Shown here: piece by piece, positions 1 to 8,076 of the stretch
Position numbering within the stretch: the stretch's first letter is position 1
Layout of the letters: the number at the start of each line of letters is the position of its first letter
Assembly (NCBI RefSeq): GCF_038433205.1
Contig: NZ_JBCDNA010000003.1
Span: 806,001 to 870,000, forward strand
Length of the DNA: 64,000 bases
From: Lutimonas vermicola
GTDB taxonomy: Bacteria > Bacteroidota > Bacteroidia > Flavobacteriales > Flavobacteriaceae
Direction of reading: 5' to 3'
Made by a program: the position numbers and the translations under genes
Notes under the pieces: generated by a model
Told to the model about the DNA's origin: nothing
Database searches by the model: none
The model's input: only the letters and a program-made list of their open reading frames with translations

Positions 1-205
1 TTTCTTTAAAGTCATCATTTAGAGAAATAAGTAGTTTTTGTTCCTCTTTCTTTAATTTGTTGATTTCGTTCCAATTATTTATCTGAAGAGCTATTAATAT
101 CCCAATCACCACCAGTATAATCTCCCCAATAGCATATCTCATATACTTCAGAGGCTTATTATCATCTGCCATTTTTTTTCTGATTCGTCTAAAAAAATTT
201 ATCAT
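1..205 (-). CDS. DUF6090 family protein (N-terminal part)
   Basis: Only the first 68 codons are inside the window; the gene continues beyond base 1. The translated start is a basic stretch (MINFFRRIRKKMADDNK), followed by one membrane segment (about residues 24-44, IGEIILVVIGILIALQINNW) and then a charged, probably coiled region. This arrangement is the hallmark of DUF6090, a family of small single-pass inner-membrane proteins very common in Flavobacteriia and often present in several copies per genome. Its function is not known. The ATG at 205 is well supported because the family normally starts with this basic motif. The identification rests on the N-terminus only. Confidence 0.85.
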   Translation of the reverse strand, partial: MINFFRRIRKKMADDNKPLKYMRYAIGEIILVVIGILIALQINNWNEINKLKKEEQKLLISLNDDFKE

Positions 206-659
206 AATTATTAATATCAATGCCCGCGCGCCATCTGGCCCATGCGCTAAAAATGTCTACCAGACATTTTCTTGACGCTCTGTCCTCTGAAGAAGGGGAT
301 CATATGTTTGGTTGTTGAAGTTTAAATATAGGTTAAATGCCTGTTCCAAAAGGATCATATAGGACGAAGGATGCTAAATCACTTTCGAGGGTGTTTAAAT
401 ACTTACCGAGGGCATCAAGAAAAAATAAATGCTAATGTGCGGCAGTGGAGGTTGTTCTAATATCGTTTTTAGCGATGATTATACTGAAATGTATATCTAC
501 TGCCTAAATCTATTTTAAAGCAAAAAAGTGTCGGATGGCAGTGCCTTAAATTGGAAGATTTGTATGATGCTTAAACTTCAGAAATAAGGAAATTGGTGTA
601 TTATAATTTTTGGAATATGGAGTTAGATGAATTGATTGATGAGTTAGGGGAGTGAAAAA
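206..659. other. Gene-free stretch with a perfect hairpin
   Basis: No convincing gene. At 249-270 there is a strong hairpin (AAAATGTCT, 3-base loop, AGACATTTT) inside a GC-richer patch (about 225-300) unlike its surroundings. From about 488 to 655 one plus-strand frame reads as protein-like sequence ending in MELDELIDELGE but is broken by an internal stop near 572. This may be a decayed gene remnant, but the support is weak. Confidence 0.35.
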
Positions 660-1800
660 CTACACATCTAATTCTGATATAAATATCAAAATGGTTTCTT
701 CGACACATTGGTTTTGATAATGAATTTCTAATAAATGAATGCCATTTGATTTGAGGTAAGTTCTTTTTATATCATCTCTTCTCAGTGTTTCATTCAAGCC
801 TTTTTCCCCCCCCGAATTGATTGACTGGCTCATAATGTTGCCTTCCGTTAAACTCAATAACCATATTGAAATTAGGTAAATAAAAGTCACATTTCAGCAT
901 CCTCTTATCTCGCAGTTTTCTAAAAGTAAATTGTTGATGAAATTCAATTTGTCTATTGGTCAAAATTCGTTTTACTAAATCTTCACCTTTAGAAATATTA
1001 CAATTAGGACAACCGCTACCTCCTTGATGATAGGCAGGAACCTGAAAAAATGAACCATGCTTAGAGCATATTATCTCCACGGGAGTTTTCATGTCTGCAA
1101 AATCAATCAGAGAGTAGTTGTACAAATTATTATGAACTTTGAGAGAATCTGTTATAAAACCTTCTTTAGACTTCTTTTGCTGTTCATGAGTTTCAATAAT
1201 AGAACAAGTTAAACATCCACTTCCGTTTAGATGATTTTGTGGTTCTTGCTCAAATTCTCCATGTTCGGGGCATATTATAATGACTTTAATATTATTTCTC
1301 CTATAATCTACCTTTGAATAATCATACTTGTCTGAATGCTTTTCGTTTGAACGCAGAATGAAATCATCTAATGGAAGTCTTTTTAAATCTCCAATTTTTA
1401 GCAAACCACATTGAGGACAACCTTGCCCGCTCCTTGCATGCTCATCTGCTAATTGAAAAAATATCCCATGCTCAGGGCATTCTATCTTTGTCTTAGAAGA
1501 CAATTTCTTGAAACTATCTTTAAAGTAAGTGTATTTGTATTCATGAATTTCATTAGCCTTTTTTACAAAGTCTATAAATGAAGCCCTTTTAGATATTCCA
1601 CTCTGTTTTTTTCCGCAAGTGAAACATCCTTGACCTCTAAATAGTTGTTCTGTAGTCGTAAACCAACTGCCATGCTCCTTACAAACTAACTCGATTTTAG
1701 TTCTTCGATTTACATACACGATTTTTGACAAGTCATACTTATCACAATGGACTTCTCTAATGCGTTCAATTATATCCGCTTGAGTTAATTTCTTAGCCAT
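660..1800 (-). pseudogene. Zinc-ribbon repeat / PD-(D/E)XK endonuclease-like gene with a frameshift in a C8 tract
   Basis: The protein has about four repeats of ~60 residues. Each contains a KYDYSK-like motif, a C-x2-HG-x-F motif and a closing GCPxC, which looks like a short zinc-binding ribbon. The C-terminus has CDFYLP followed by VIEFNGRQHY, the D...E-x-[ND]-G-x2-H signature of Vsr/DUF559-like PD-(D/E)XK nucleases. The frame from 1800 runs through the nuclease core and ends at 790. The natural continuation (GGEKGLNETLRRDDIKRTYL, then on to a stop at 660) lies in the next frame. The switch falls exactly in a run of eight C on the plus strand (806-813). With seven C the reading frame is continuous to 660. 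The gene may be inactivated, phase-variable, or affected by a sequencing error. The family resembles homing-type or phage-borne nucleases; the biological role is unknown. Confidence 0.75.
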
Positions 1801-1818
1801 TCCCTAAAGATATGTTAC

Positions 1819-2262
1819 AACTAAACCTTAAACCATGAGAATTATCAATCTATTGAAATATGCCCTTATGAAGGTATGGGGAAAATTATAATTATTGCAT
1901 GAATCAATTTACGCATGCGAGGTTGAAATCATGCAATTAACCATATCAAACATGCACACACAGCATTACGATTTAAGCTTTTACAGCCTTTTGGTGATTC
2001 ATGGTATATAAGGTTAGAATTCAAAAGATAAGACCTAAATCTATTCATTGTAAAACTATCTGTTTAACCTTCTTTCGAAGGCACTTCGTATCCCCTGTTA
2101 AGGGTATATTTACTTCTCAATGATATATATCACAACATTCTTAAAGTAAATCCTATATATTCGATTCTAATTTTGATCAAAAGCTAGTAAGAAAGTAAGG
2201 TCGCATTGTTATTTTGTTGAATAGTCCGATATAAGCTGATAAATATTTTCATATAGCTAGTT
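1819..2262. repeat. Long intergenic repeat block A (attC-like?)
   Basis: This 444-bp non-coding block is a diverged copy of the block at 3144-3531. The two are clearly alignable from about 1905/3175 onward and nearly identical over the last ~50 bases (ending in ATATAGCTAGTTG). Both start with CAAC followed by a similar AACCAT(T)GAG segment. Block A holds the compound motif AGGGTAT-N13-TGATATATATCA (2101-2132). It ends at the GTTG that opens the next gene unit. Confidence 0.75.
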
Positions 2263-3529
2263 GGCAATAATTTGTAGCAAAACAACTATGTAAGTCGTCA
2301 CCCAAGAAAAGTAAACATGAAAAGATATATTATTGTAATACTATTACTTCATTCTTATTCGATTTTAAAAGCGCAAGAAGTTGAAGTATTAACACTTGGA
2401 ACATTTCATTTTGCATTTCACAATAGAGACGTTCAAAAGACTGATAAAAAAGATCAGATTGATGTATTAAAGCCCGAATATCAAAATGAAATAGAAACAA
2501 TTGTTAGCATGATTGCCAGATTTGAGCCTACAATAATAGCTATTGAAATTGATCCGGATAAACAGTCTAAAATTGACTCCCTTTATAAAGCTTATCTTAC
2601 CGGTAAGCATATGCTAGAAAGGAGCGAAACAGAACAGATTGGATTTCGATTGGCAAAGCAGTTTAGATTAAAAACCCTCTATTGTGTTAATGATTGGGGA
2701 AAGCTTCCTGACGAAATTCAACAAGTTGTATATGGGAATGATACGATTGCAAAGCAAAAATTTATGAATTTTTTCTATAACAACCCAGACTCCTTGTTGA
2801 TATATGAAGACGACAACCTTTTTAAAAGTGAAGGTATCTTGGCAGAATTACGTAATAGAAATAGTGAAGAATTCTTGAAACATGATTTAGGAAACTATCT
2901 AATCAGTATTTTTAAATACGAGACAGATGATAATGAATTTTTTGGAGTAGACTTTACAACAGGTTGGTGGTATAATCGAAATTTAAGAATATTCAGGAAC
3001 ATACAGAAAATTCCAACCAAGCCTAATGATAAAATATTAGTAATCTACGGATCTGGTCATATGAACATGCTTAATACTTTATTTGAAGTCTCACCTGAAT
3101 ATAGATTAGTTCGTGCAAATGATTATTTAAAATAAACTATTGCCAACAATATTAACCATTGAGTTTTAGATTTCAATTTACGTATATGACGAGAAAATAG
3201 GTGAAATGATCATACCAAACATGCACATATAGCATTACGATTTAAGCTTTTACAGTCTTTTGGCGATTCCTGGCATATAAGGTTAGAATTCAAAAGTTAA
3301 GCCCTAAATCTATTCATTGTAACATTCTCTGCTAAACTTCATTTCGAAGGTACTTCGTATCCCCCGCTAAGGGTATTTTTCTCACTAAATGATATAAATC
3401 ACAACATTCTTCAAGTAAAACCAATATATTCGATGTTAATTTTGATTAAAAGCTATCAAGAAAGTAAGATTGCATTGTTATTGTGTTGAATAGTCCGATA
3501 TAAGCTGATAAATATTTTCATATAGCTAG
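2261..3529 (+). mobile_element. Candidate gene cassette 1 (integron-like unit)
   Basis: The unit starts inside GTTGGCAATA (2260-2269), and the gene is followed by its exact reverse complement TATTGCCAAC (3138-3147) and then by repeat block B. In integron cassettes the first bases of the cassette (TTRRRY) are complementary to the R'' box (RYYYAAC) of the cassette's own attC site. That is the pattern here. Against a classical integron: the block is ~390 bp rather than 57-141 bp, the core does not strictly match RYYYAAC/GTTRRRY, and no integron integrase is in the window. Confidence 0.4.
2317..3135 (+). CDS. DUF5694 domain-containing secreted protein
   Basis: A 272-residue protein with an N-terminal signal peptide (about residues 1-19, cut after YSILKAQ). 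The mature part opens with LTLGTFHF, has a central EIDP motif and ends with the IYGSGHMNML motif. These are features of DUF5694, which is related to the TraB/Tiki (erythromycin esterase/EreA-like) fold where conserved His, Glu and Asp residues cluster. A hydrolytic role is possible but unproven. The protein is probably periplasmic or exported. It stands alone, flanked by the complementary ends and repeat blocks of a candidate cassette, and has its own non-coding leader of about 50 bases after the GTTG boundary. The start is well placed directly before the signal peptide. Confidence 0.8.
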   Translation: MKRYIIVILLLHSYSILKAQEVEVLTLGTFHFAFHNRDVQKTDKKDQIDVLKPEYQNEIETIVSMIARFEPTIIAIEIDPDKQSKIDSLYKAYLTGKHMLERSETEQIGFRLAKQFRLKTLYCVNDWGKLPDEIQQVVYGNDTIAKQKFMNFFYNNPDSLLIYEDDNLFKSEGILAELRNRNSEEFLKHDLGNYLISIFKYETDDNEFFGVDFTTGWWYNRNLRIFRNIQKIPTKPNDKILVIYGSGHMNMLNTLFEVSPEYRLVRANDYLK

Positions 3530-3531
3530 TT
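3144..3531. repeat. Long intergenic repeat block B (attC-like?)
   Basis: Diverged copy of block A, about 388 bp, directly downstream of the DUF5694 gene. It contains the conserved GGGTAT-N13-TGATATAAATCA arrangement (3371-3401) and ends at GTTGTGCACC (3529-3538), where the next unit begins. No open reading frame is supported inside it. Confidence 0.75.
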
Positions 3532-4845
3532 GTGCACCATGCTTAAAACCTAATTTGAAGGTTATGAAAAAAACTATCGTTATTTATTTTCACAGGCTGC
3601 GTGAGCAATTATGGTTTAGACCTTTGCTATTCTGTTTAGGATCAGTTGCTTTGGCATTATTTGCTCACCAAGCAGATGGAACCAGATTAGACACACTAGT
3701 TCCTAGCATAAAAACAGAATCGATTAAGGGTTTGCTGGACACTATATCTGCCAGTATGTTGGTAATCTCAATATTTGCTGTTGCATCAATGTTATCAGCA
3801 TTCGCTGCAGCAAGTAACACTGCAACCCCAAGGTCATTTAAGATTGTAGTGACAGATGATGTGTCGCAAAATGCCCTATCTGTTTTCATAGGATCATTCA
3901 TATTTAGTATAGTTGCTACCGTAGCCCTTGATAATGGGTATTATGACAAGTCTGGAATATTTATTCTTTTTTTACTCACCTTATCGCTATTGACATTGGT
4001 CATACTTACTTTCTTAAGATGGGTAGACGGAATTTCAAGATTAGGAAGATTAGAATATACCATATCTCAGATAGAATCGGTTGCTGCTAAATCATTATCC
4101 GCACACATTAAACAACCTTTCCTGAATGCGCTTCCTATTACGACCCCTTTCTCACATGGACAATCCGTTCTTAGTAACTCTGTTGGTTATGTCCAACATG
4201 TAGATATGGCAGCTTTACAAGCATTGGCTAAAAAGATGGGCTTGAAAATTCAACTCCATTGTCTACCAGGAGATTTTATTCATGAAAATTTTGAGATTAC
4301 ATCCTTCACTACTATTGAGGATTCAAACTTGGACGAAATAACACAAAAGATCAATGCTGCCATTCATATTGGTGATACCAGATTGTATGACGAAGATCCT
4401 CGATTTGGGCTTATTGCATTAACAGAAATTGCCAGCAAAGCACTATCTACGGGAATTAATGATCCCGGAACTGCCATTCAAATTATTGGCAGTCATGAAC
4501 GACTGTTTTTTTTATGGAACGAAGCAATTGAAAATAAAAAAGAAACTACCATCCTTTATGATTGTATAGAAGTTCCCAGCATTTCGATGATAGATTTTTT
4601 TGATGATGCTTTCACACCTATTTCCAGAGATGGTGCTGGTAATTTAGAAGTGATGCTAAGGTTGCAAAAGGCATTTAAATCAATAGAAACGATAAATCAA
4701 ACGGATATAAAAAAAATGGCAATCAAATATTCAAAAAAGGCATACAATAGAGCGGAACTATCCATGAAATATAAGCCTGACCTTGAGATATTAAAAAAGG
4801 AATGCTTATTCTACCATTAAGTAAACAAAAAAACGGATGCACAAC
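3530..4845 (+). mobile_element. Candidate gene cassette 2 (partial, right boundary unclear)
   Basis: It opens with GTTGTGCACC (3529-3538) and the gene is followed by GGATGCACAAC (4835-4845), complementary over eight exact bases. The sequence after it (4846 onward) differs from blocks A and B, and no closing GTTGTGCA was found before the tRNA-Arg region. The right end may have been lost or may belong to another block type. Confidence 0.35.
3564..4820 (+). CDS. DUF2254 family membrane protein
   Basis: A 418-residue predicted inner-membrane protein. It shows an N-terminal RLREQLWFRP motif followed by four hydrophobic segments (about residues 19-35, 60-85, 105-122 and 130-150), then a soluble C-terminal domain with RFGLIALTEIASKALS and GINDPGTAIQ. 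This matches the DUF2254 family, whose function is unknown; its members look channel-like. The ORF opens at a TTG (3555), but the ATG at 3564 fits the family N-terminus better. The gene is bracketed by GTTGTGCA (3529-3536) and TGCACAAC (4838-4845), which are exact complements, so it may be the second member of a cassette array. Confidence 0.85.
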   Translation: MKKTIVIYFHRLREQLWFRPLLFCLGSVALALFAHQADGTRLDTLVPSIKTESIKGLLDTISASMLVISIFAVASMLSAFAAASNTATPRSFKIVVTDDVSQNALSVFIGSFIFSIVATVALDNGYYDKSGIFILFLLTLSLLTLVILTFLRWVDGISRLGRLEYTISQIESVAAKSLSAHIKQPFLNALPITTPFSHGQSVLSNSVGYVQHVDMAALQALAKKMGLKIQLHCLPGDFIHENFEITSFTTIEDSNLDEITQKINAAIHIGDTRLYDEDPRFGLIALTEIASKALSTGINDPGTAIQIIGSHERLFFLWNEAIENKKETTILYDCIEVPSISMIDFFDDAFTPISRDGAGNLEVMLRLQKAFKSIETINQTDIKKMAIKYSKKAYNRAELSMKYKPDLEILKKECLFYH

Positions 4846-5135
4846 AAAGACTATATCCAATAAGGGTTTTAGTGGTAAACCGAGAGTAAACACATATATT
4901 GAAAAATAGAAATAGAAAATTAAAAATAAATAAGCTTGGTACTTAAAAAGTTTTAAAACTAACAATGGCAATAAGCAATTCCAAGTTCTCGCTTACTTCT
5001 GAAAGTTTGCGTTGATTTTCAGTTCTGCCGTTATAATAATCGTACCATTTTGGACTTCATATGGACCAAGACACCTAAATAAAAAATGCAATCAGCTAGT
5101 TTGTAGATGATTGCATTATTGTAAAGTGACCTCGA
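4846..5135. other. Non-coding spacer after the cassette-like genes
   Basis: No gene seen. Hydrophobic ORFs on either strand here look like chance translations of AT-rich DNA. The stretch holds the right flank of candidate cassette 2 and ends in the terminator hairpin at 5081-5117. Confidence 0.5.
5081..5117 (-). terminator. Rho-independent terminator, probably the original one of tRNA-Arg(ACG)
   Basis: Perfect 10-bp stem AATGCAATCA (5085-5094) / TGATTGCATT (5108-5117). Read on the minus strand it is followed by a T-run. It lies just beyond the duplicated tRNA 3' end at 5136-5152, as expected if an insertion pushed it away from the tRNA. Confidence 0.6.
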
Positions 5136-5152
5136 CAGGATTACTTGGCAAT
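5136..5152. repeat. Duplicate of the tRNA-Arg(ACG) 3' end (att-like scar)
   Basis: GTGACCTCGACAGGATT is identical to 5663-5679, the 3' part of the tRNA-Arg gene. Duplicated tRNA 3' ends are typical of sites used by tyrosine integrases. The 510 bases between the copies contain tandem repeats but no integrase gene. Confidence 0.6.
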
Positions 5153-5202
5153 GATCCTTATAAATCAAAATTCCGAGTAAAAGCAGCAATTTTCAATTGA
5201 AT

Positions 5203-5532
5203 TACTTCGAAATTCAAAGTTCGGTATTCAGAGTTCGATATTCAAACAGGATTACTTGGTAGTGATCTTTATACGCGATAATTTATTTTCTCATCGCCTC
5301 GCAAGTGATCACCTCAGCTCCGATCGCCTGAGTTCCGATCGCCTCACAAGCCTACTTCGACATTCAGAGTTCGGTATTCAGAGTTCGATATTCAAACAGG
5401 ATTACTTGGTAGTGATCTTTATAAGCGATAATTTATTTTCTCATCGCCTCGCAAGTGATCGCCTGAGCTCCGATCGCCTGAGTTCCGATCGCCTCACAAG
5501 CCTACTTCGAAATTCAAAGTTCGGTATTCAGA
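5203..5532. repeat. Tandem repeat, period 150 bp, about 2.2 copies
   Basis: The segment starting ACTTCGAAATTC at 5203 recurs at 5353 and 5503, and TTCAAACAGGATTACTTGG occurs at 5241 and 5391. Inside each unit shorter GATCGCCTGAG(C/T)TCC repeats occur. ACAGGATTACTTGG also occurs once more at 5145, next to the tRNA-derived repeat. The long open frame across this area merely reflects the repeat and is not considered coding. Confidence 0.85.
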
Positions 5533-5620
5533 AAAGAAATATTAGGAGTGATTACGAAACGGATTGCCTTCGGCCTTCCTGACAAAGCTCCGCTTTGAAA
5601 ATCAAAAAGCCGCAAAATCA

Positions 5621-5653
5621 AAAAAGCAAGCTTTATGATTTAGCTTGCTTTTT
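5621..5653 (-). terminator. Terminator hairpin downstream of tRNA-Arg(ACG)
   Basis: AAAAAGCAAGCT (5621-5632) pairs perfectly with AGCTTGCTTTTT (5642-5653). The A/T arms allow termination in both directions. It lies 10 bases beyond the tRNA 3' end. Confidence 0.8.
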
Positions 5654-5663
5654 GATTCATTCG

Positions 5664-5737
5664 TGACCTCGACAGGATTCAAACCTGTAACCTTCTGAGC
5701 CGTAATCAGATGCGCTATTCAGTTGCGCCACGAGGCC
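5664..5737 (-). tRNA. tRNA-Arg (anticodon ACG)
   Basis: A 74-base cloverleaf. The acceptor stem is GGCCTCG/CGAGGTC with discriminator A. The D-stem is GCGC/GCGC. The anticodon stem TCTGA/TCAGA encloses TTACGGC, and the T-arm is ACAGG-TTTGAAT-CCTGT. The anticodon ACG decodes CGU/CGC/CGA after A34 editing. CCA is not encoded. It closely resembles the second tRNA-Arg at 40522-40595. Confidence 0.95.
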
Positions 5738-5799
5738 TGATTGATAAGGGCTGCAAATATATTTCTTTTTTAGAGAATAGAAAAAATAATGATAAAAAA

Positions 5800-6039
5800 T
5801 TAAATGCCCATAGCTTTCTTAAAAGCTTCTAAAATCGGGCGTGCATTTTCAAGGTCTTCTTCGTAGATAAAGAGCTCAACCTGAGAAGGAGAGCCTCCAT
5901 AAAACCCGGCGCGTAAGCCTGATTGAAAATTATTCTTGACCATTGAAGGAATTTCGTTGTCATCGAGGTCAAGTTGTAAACGTTGAATCTCAATAAGTGA
6001 TCCCGTAAATAATTTGATGTGTTTCGATTGATCATCCAT
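5800..6039 (-). CDS. DUF2007 domain-containing protein
   Basis: A 79-residue soluble protein. It has the typical pattern of the DUF2007 'putative signal transducing protein' family: an N-terminal IKLFTGSLIEIQRL strand-helix, the motif LRAGFYGGSPSQVELFIYEEDLENARPILEAF, and a short C-terminal helix. The family has a small ferredoxin-like alpha/beta fold. Its function is unknown, and many members are fused to or near regulators. The length is normal for stand-alone members. It lies directly after the tRNA-Arg gene on the same strand and may be read from its own promoter upstream at about 6045-6080. Confidence 0.85.
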   Translation of the reverse strand: MDDQSKHIKLFTGSLIEIQRLQLDLDDNEIPSMVKNNFQSGLRAGFYGGSPSQVELFIYEEDLENARPILEAFKKAMGI

Positions 6040-6140
6040 AACAAAGAGTTTTCTTAAAGATACGAAAATGCCTTGATTTGAAAATGCCTTGATTCAAAAA
6101 TTTTAAAATTGCTTAGAACTTTACGCTTCAGCTTTAAAAC

Positions 6141-6293
6141 TCAATCCAAGCTATTCCTCGTCACGTAATACCGCCATCCTATAAGGGCCATTTGCCACTT
6201 TTTTGCTTTACTCATATCAACTTCCCTTTTACCCAGGCTTGGGAGGATTAGTTTATTGATTCTGGCCAGAATCCTGAATAATTGTTTTTTCAT
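6141..6293 (-). CDS. Conserved small flavobacterial protein (50 aa)
   Basis: The gene encodes 50 residues starting MKKQLFRILARIN and ending YVTRNSLD. The protein is basic and amphipathic, with a central LSKA/MSKAKKWQMALIGWR segment. Very similar short proteins occur widely in Flavobacteriaceae and are often annotated only as hypothetical or, by transfer, as SsrA-binding-related. No function can be assigned from sequence. The codon pattern and the conserved N- and C-termini argue that it is real despite its size. It lies between the DUF2007 gene and the M56 gene, all on the minus strand, and follows the M56 terminator. Confidence 0.7.
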   Translation of the reverse strand: MKKQLFRILARINKLILPSLGKREVDMSKAKKWQMALIGWRYYVTRNSLD

Positions 6294-6305
6294 AAAGACA
6301 AAAAT

Positions 6306-6335
6306 AAAAAATCGCCTTGAACAAGGCGATTTTTT
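6306..6335 (-). terminator. Terminator of the blaI-M56 operon
   Basis: ATCGCCTT (6311-6318) and AAGGCGAT (6323-6330) form a perfect stem with A- and T-runs on either side. It lies 22 bases after the M56 stop codon. Confidence 0.85.
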
Positions 6336-6356
6336 ATGATTTAGTTTTGATTGAAC

Positions 6357-8072
6357 TTACTTTTTTGTTTTGATGACCACCACGCCATTCTTGGCTTTTT
6401 CGCCATATTCTTCAATAGCCTTATCGCCTTTATAAACATTTACGGTTTCAATGGACTCAGGGTCTATGTCTTCTAAACTGCCGCCTTCCATTTCTTTGCC
6501 GTCAACAATCATCAGGGGTTGTTCGCCGTCTTCGCTGATGAACATCATTTTTTTGGCACCTTTATCTGATTTGCCTATTTTCTTAACGGTTACCTCAACT
6601 TCTTCCCCGTCTTTATGGACTTTTTTGATCATCACTTGATTTTCACCGTCATTTTCTTCATCAATTTCAATGATTTTAATTTTTTTGACCTTGGTCGTAT
6701 CACCTGATTCGGAGACCCAGACTTTCTCCTCCCAATCATTGTCACCTTTGGTTTTTATAACCACTTTTTTCCCATTGGTTACTTTGACTTCGGTTTGTTC
6801 GCCTTCTTTTGAAACCCAAACGAAGTTTTCATTATGGTTTTCCGACCCCTCTCCTGATTTACGGATAAAAATTTTATTTCCATCGCTGTCGCTATCTGTG
6901 CTGAAAAAAACATGATGGCCTTCCATGCCTTTCATATTGCCCAGTGCAAGGGCTCCTTTGTCATCAAATTTGATGCTGATGGGTTTAATGGGCGAAGTGC
7001 CTGATTGCGAAATCCGGGCCTTGTTGTTCTGCTTGTTTGAAACGTTCACCTGAATGCCGGTGATCTCGTTATTGTCATTGTATTTCAGTTTTTTATAATT
7101 TAGATTGATGCCTTTTTTCAGCAAATTGGCCTTGAGGGCTTCAAGATCGCTTTTCTGAAAATCCTTGGTAATCATTTCGATTTCCACCTTGTTATGGATC
7201 TCATGTTTTTCTGTTTTTTTCTCCTGGGCGATGACCTTGGTATTGAAGGTCATCACGAATGCGACGAGTATGGGTATGATGAATATAAATTTTGCGTACA
7301 TCATTTTACCTGATTTGTTTTTGTGTAACATGTTGATTCGTTTTTTAATGATTGAGTTATAGAAATTGCTTGTTAATGGCAGTGAATAATTGGGAGTAAC
7401 TGTTTTTAACAATAAATACTGATAAGATTCTTTGGCCTTGAGGTCTCGCTGAGCACCCTGATCTGCAATGAATTCAAGGTTTTTTTGTATTTCCCTGTGA
7501 TATAACCAAGCCAATGGGTTAAACCAGTTAAAGATGATCAGCAGTTGCGATAACAGTATGTCCAGGGTATGGAATTGTGTTGCGTGCACCTTTTCGTGTG
7601 CTATGATCTGATCCAGTTCATTTTCATCAAATCCGTTGTTCGGATAAATGATATAGTTGAAGAATGAAAACGGGCTGATCGACTCTTCGGTCGAAATAAA
7701 GATAAAGCGTCCTATTTTCTTTTTGGGCAACCTGATGATAAAGCGAGACAGGGAAGCAAGTTGCATCAAAAACCTGATAGCAAAGAAGATGATCCCTGCG
7801 CCGTAAAGTGTCAGAAGTATGGTCATCAGATCAAATTGTCCTGATTCAGATGAAGCAGTTTCGGCAACTGAGGTAGTGATGGTTTGTCCGGCAAAAAGAT
7901 CTTCAATATAGACGTATTCAGGGATGAGGATCAGGGGTGTCACAAGGGCGCTAATGACCCCCAGGATAAAATATACCCTGATGCTGTTGAAAAAAGTTTC
8001 GTTTTCAAGGAACAGTTTATAAAATATATAGAACAGACTGAGTACAGCAGAGAATTTGATAAAATATTCCAT
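6357..8072 (-). CDS. M56-family (BlaR1/MecR1-like) membrane sensor peptidase with C-terminal TonB-plug-like domain
   Basis: A 571-residue protein. The N-terminal ~290 residues contain about four membrane segments and a cytoplasmic zinc-metalloprotease domain with HEKVH (HExxH, near residue 159) and the downstream NPLAWLYHREIQ motif typical of BlaR1-like antirepressors. After the last membrane segment (IFIIPILVAFVMTFNT) comes a long charged, repetitive periplasmic region. The end, VYKGDKAIEEYGEKAKNGVVVIKTKK, resembles the plug-domain motif seen in many Bacteroidota M56 proteins. By analogy it senses an envelope signal and cleaves the BlaI-type repressor encoded just upstream. An ATG at 8105 would overlap blaI. 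I prefer the ATG at 8072, 4 bases after the blaI stop, because M56 proteins normally begin near MEYFIKFSAVL. The inducing signal is unknown. Confidence 0.85.
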   Translation of the reverse strand: MEYFIKFSAVLSLFYIFYKLFLENETFFNSIRVYFILGVISALVTPLILIPEYVYIEDLFAGQTITTSVAETASSESGQFDLMTILLTLYGAGIIFFAIRFLMQLASLSRFIIRLPKKKIGRFIFISTEESISPFSFFNYIIYPNNGFDENELDQIIAHEKVHATQFHTLDILLSQLLIIFNWFNPLAWLYHREIQKNLEFIADQGAQRDLKAKESYQYLLLKTVTPNYSLPLTSNFYNSIIKKRINMLHKNKSGKMMYAKFIFIIPILVAFVMTFNTKVIAQEKKTEKHEIHNKVEIEMITKDFQKSDLEALKANLLKKGINLNYKKLKYNDNNEITGIQVNVSNKQNNKARISQSGTSPIKPISIKFDDKGALALGNMKGMEGHHVFFSTDSDSDGNKIFIRKSGEGSENHNENFVWVSKEGEQTEVKVTNGKKVVIKTKGDNDWEEKVWVSESGDTTKVKKIKIIEIDEENDGENQVMIKKVHKDGEEVEVTVKKIGKSDKGAKKMMFISEDGEQPLMIVDGKEMEGGSLEDIDPESIETVNVYKGDKAIEEYGEKAKNGVVVIKTKK

Positions 8073-8076
8073 AGCG

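Noticed and set aside
4723..4971. Minus-strand frame with hydrophobic translation over the end of the DUF2254 gene
   Set aside because: It overlaps the DUF2254 coding region on the opposite strand and the cassette boundary. It looks like a chance translation of the repeated boundary DNA.
5256..5582. A 108-codon open frame reading SSDRLTSLLRHSEFGIQ-like repeats
   Set aside because: It is just the translation of the 150-bp tandem repeat. It has no family resemblance, and the DNA repeats extend beyond the frame.
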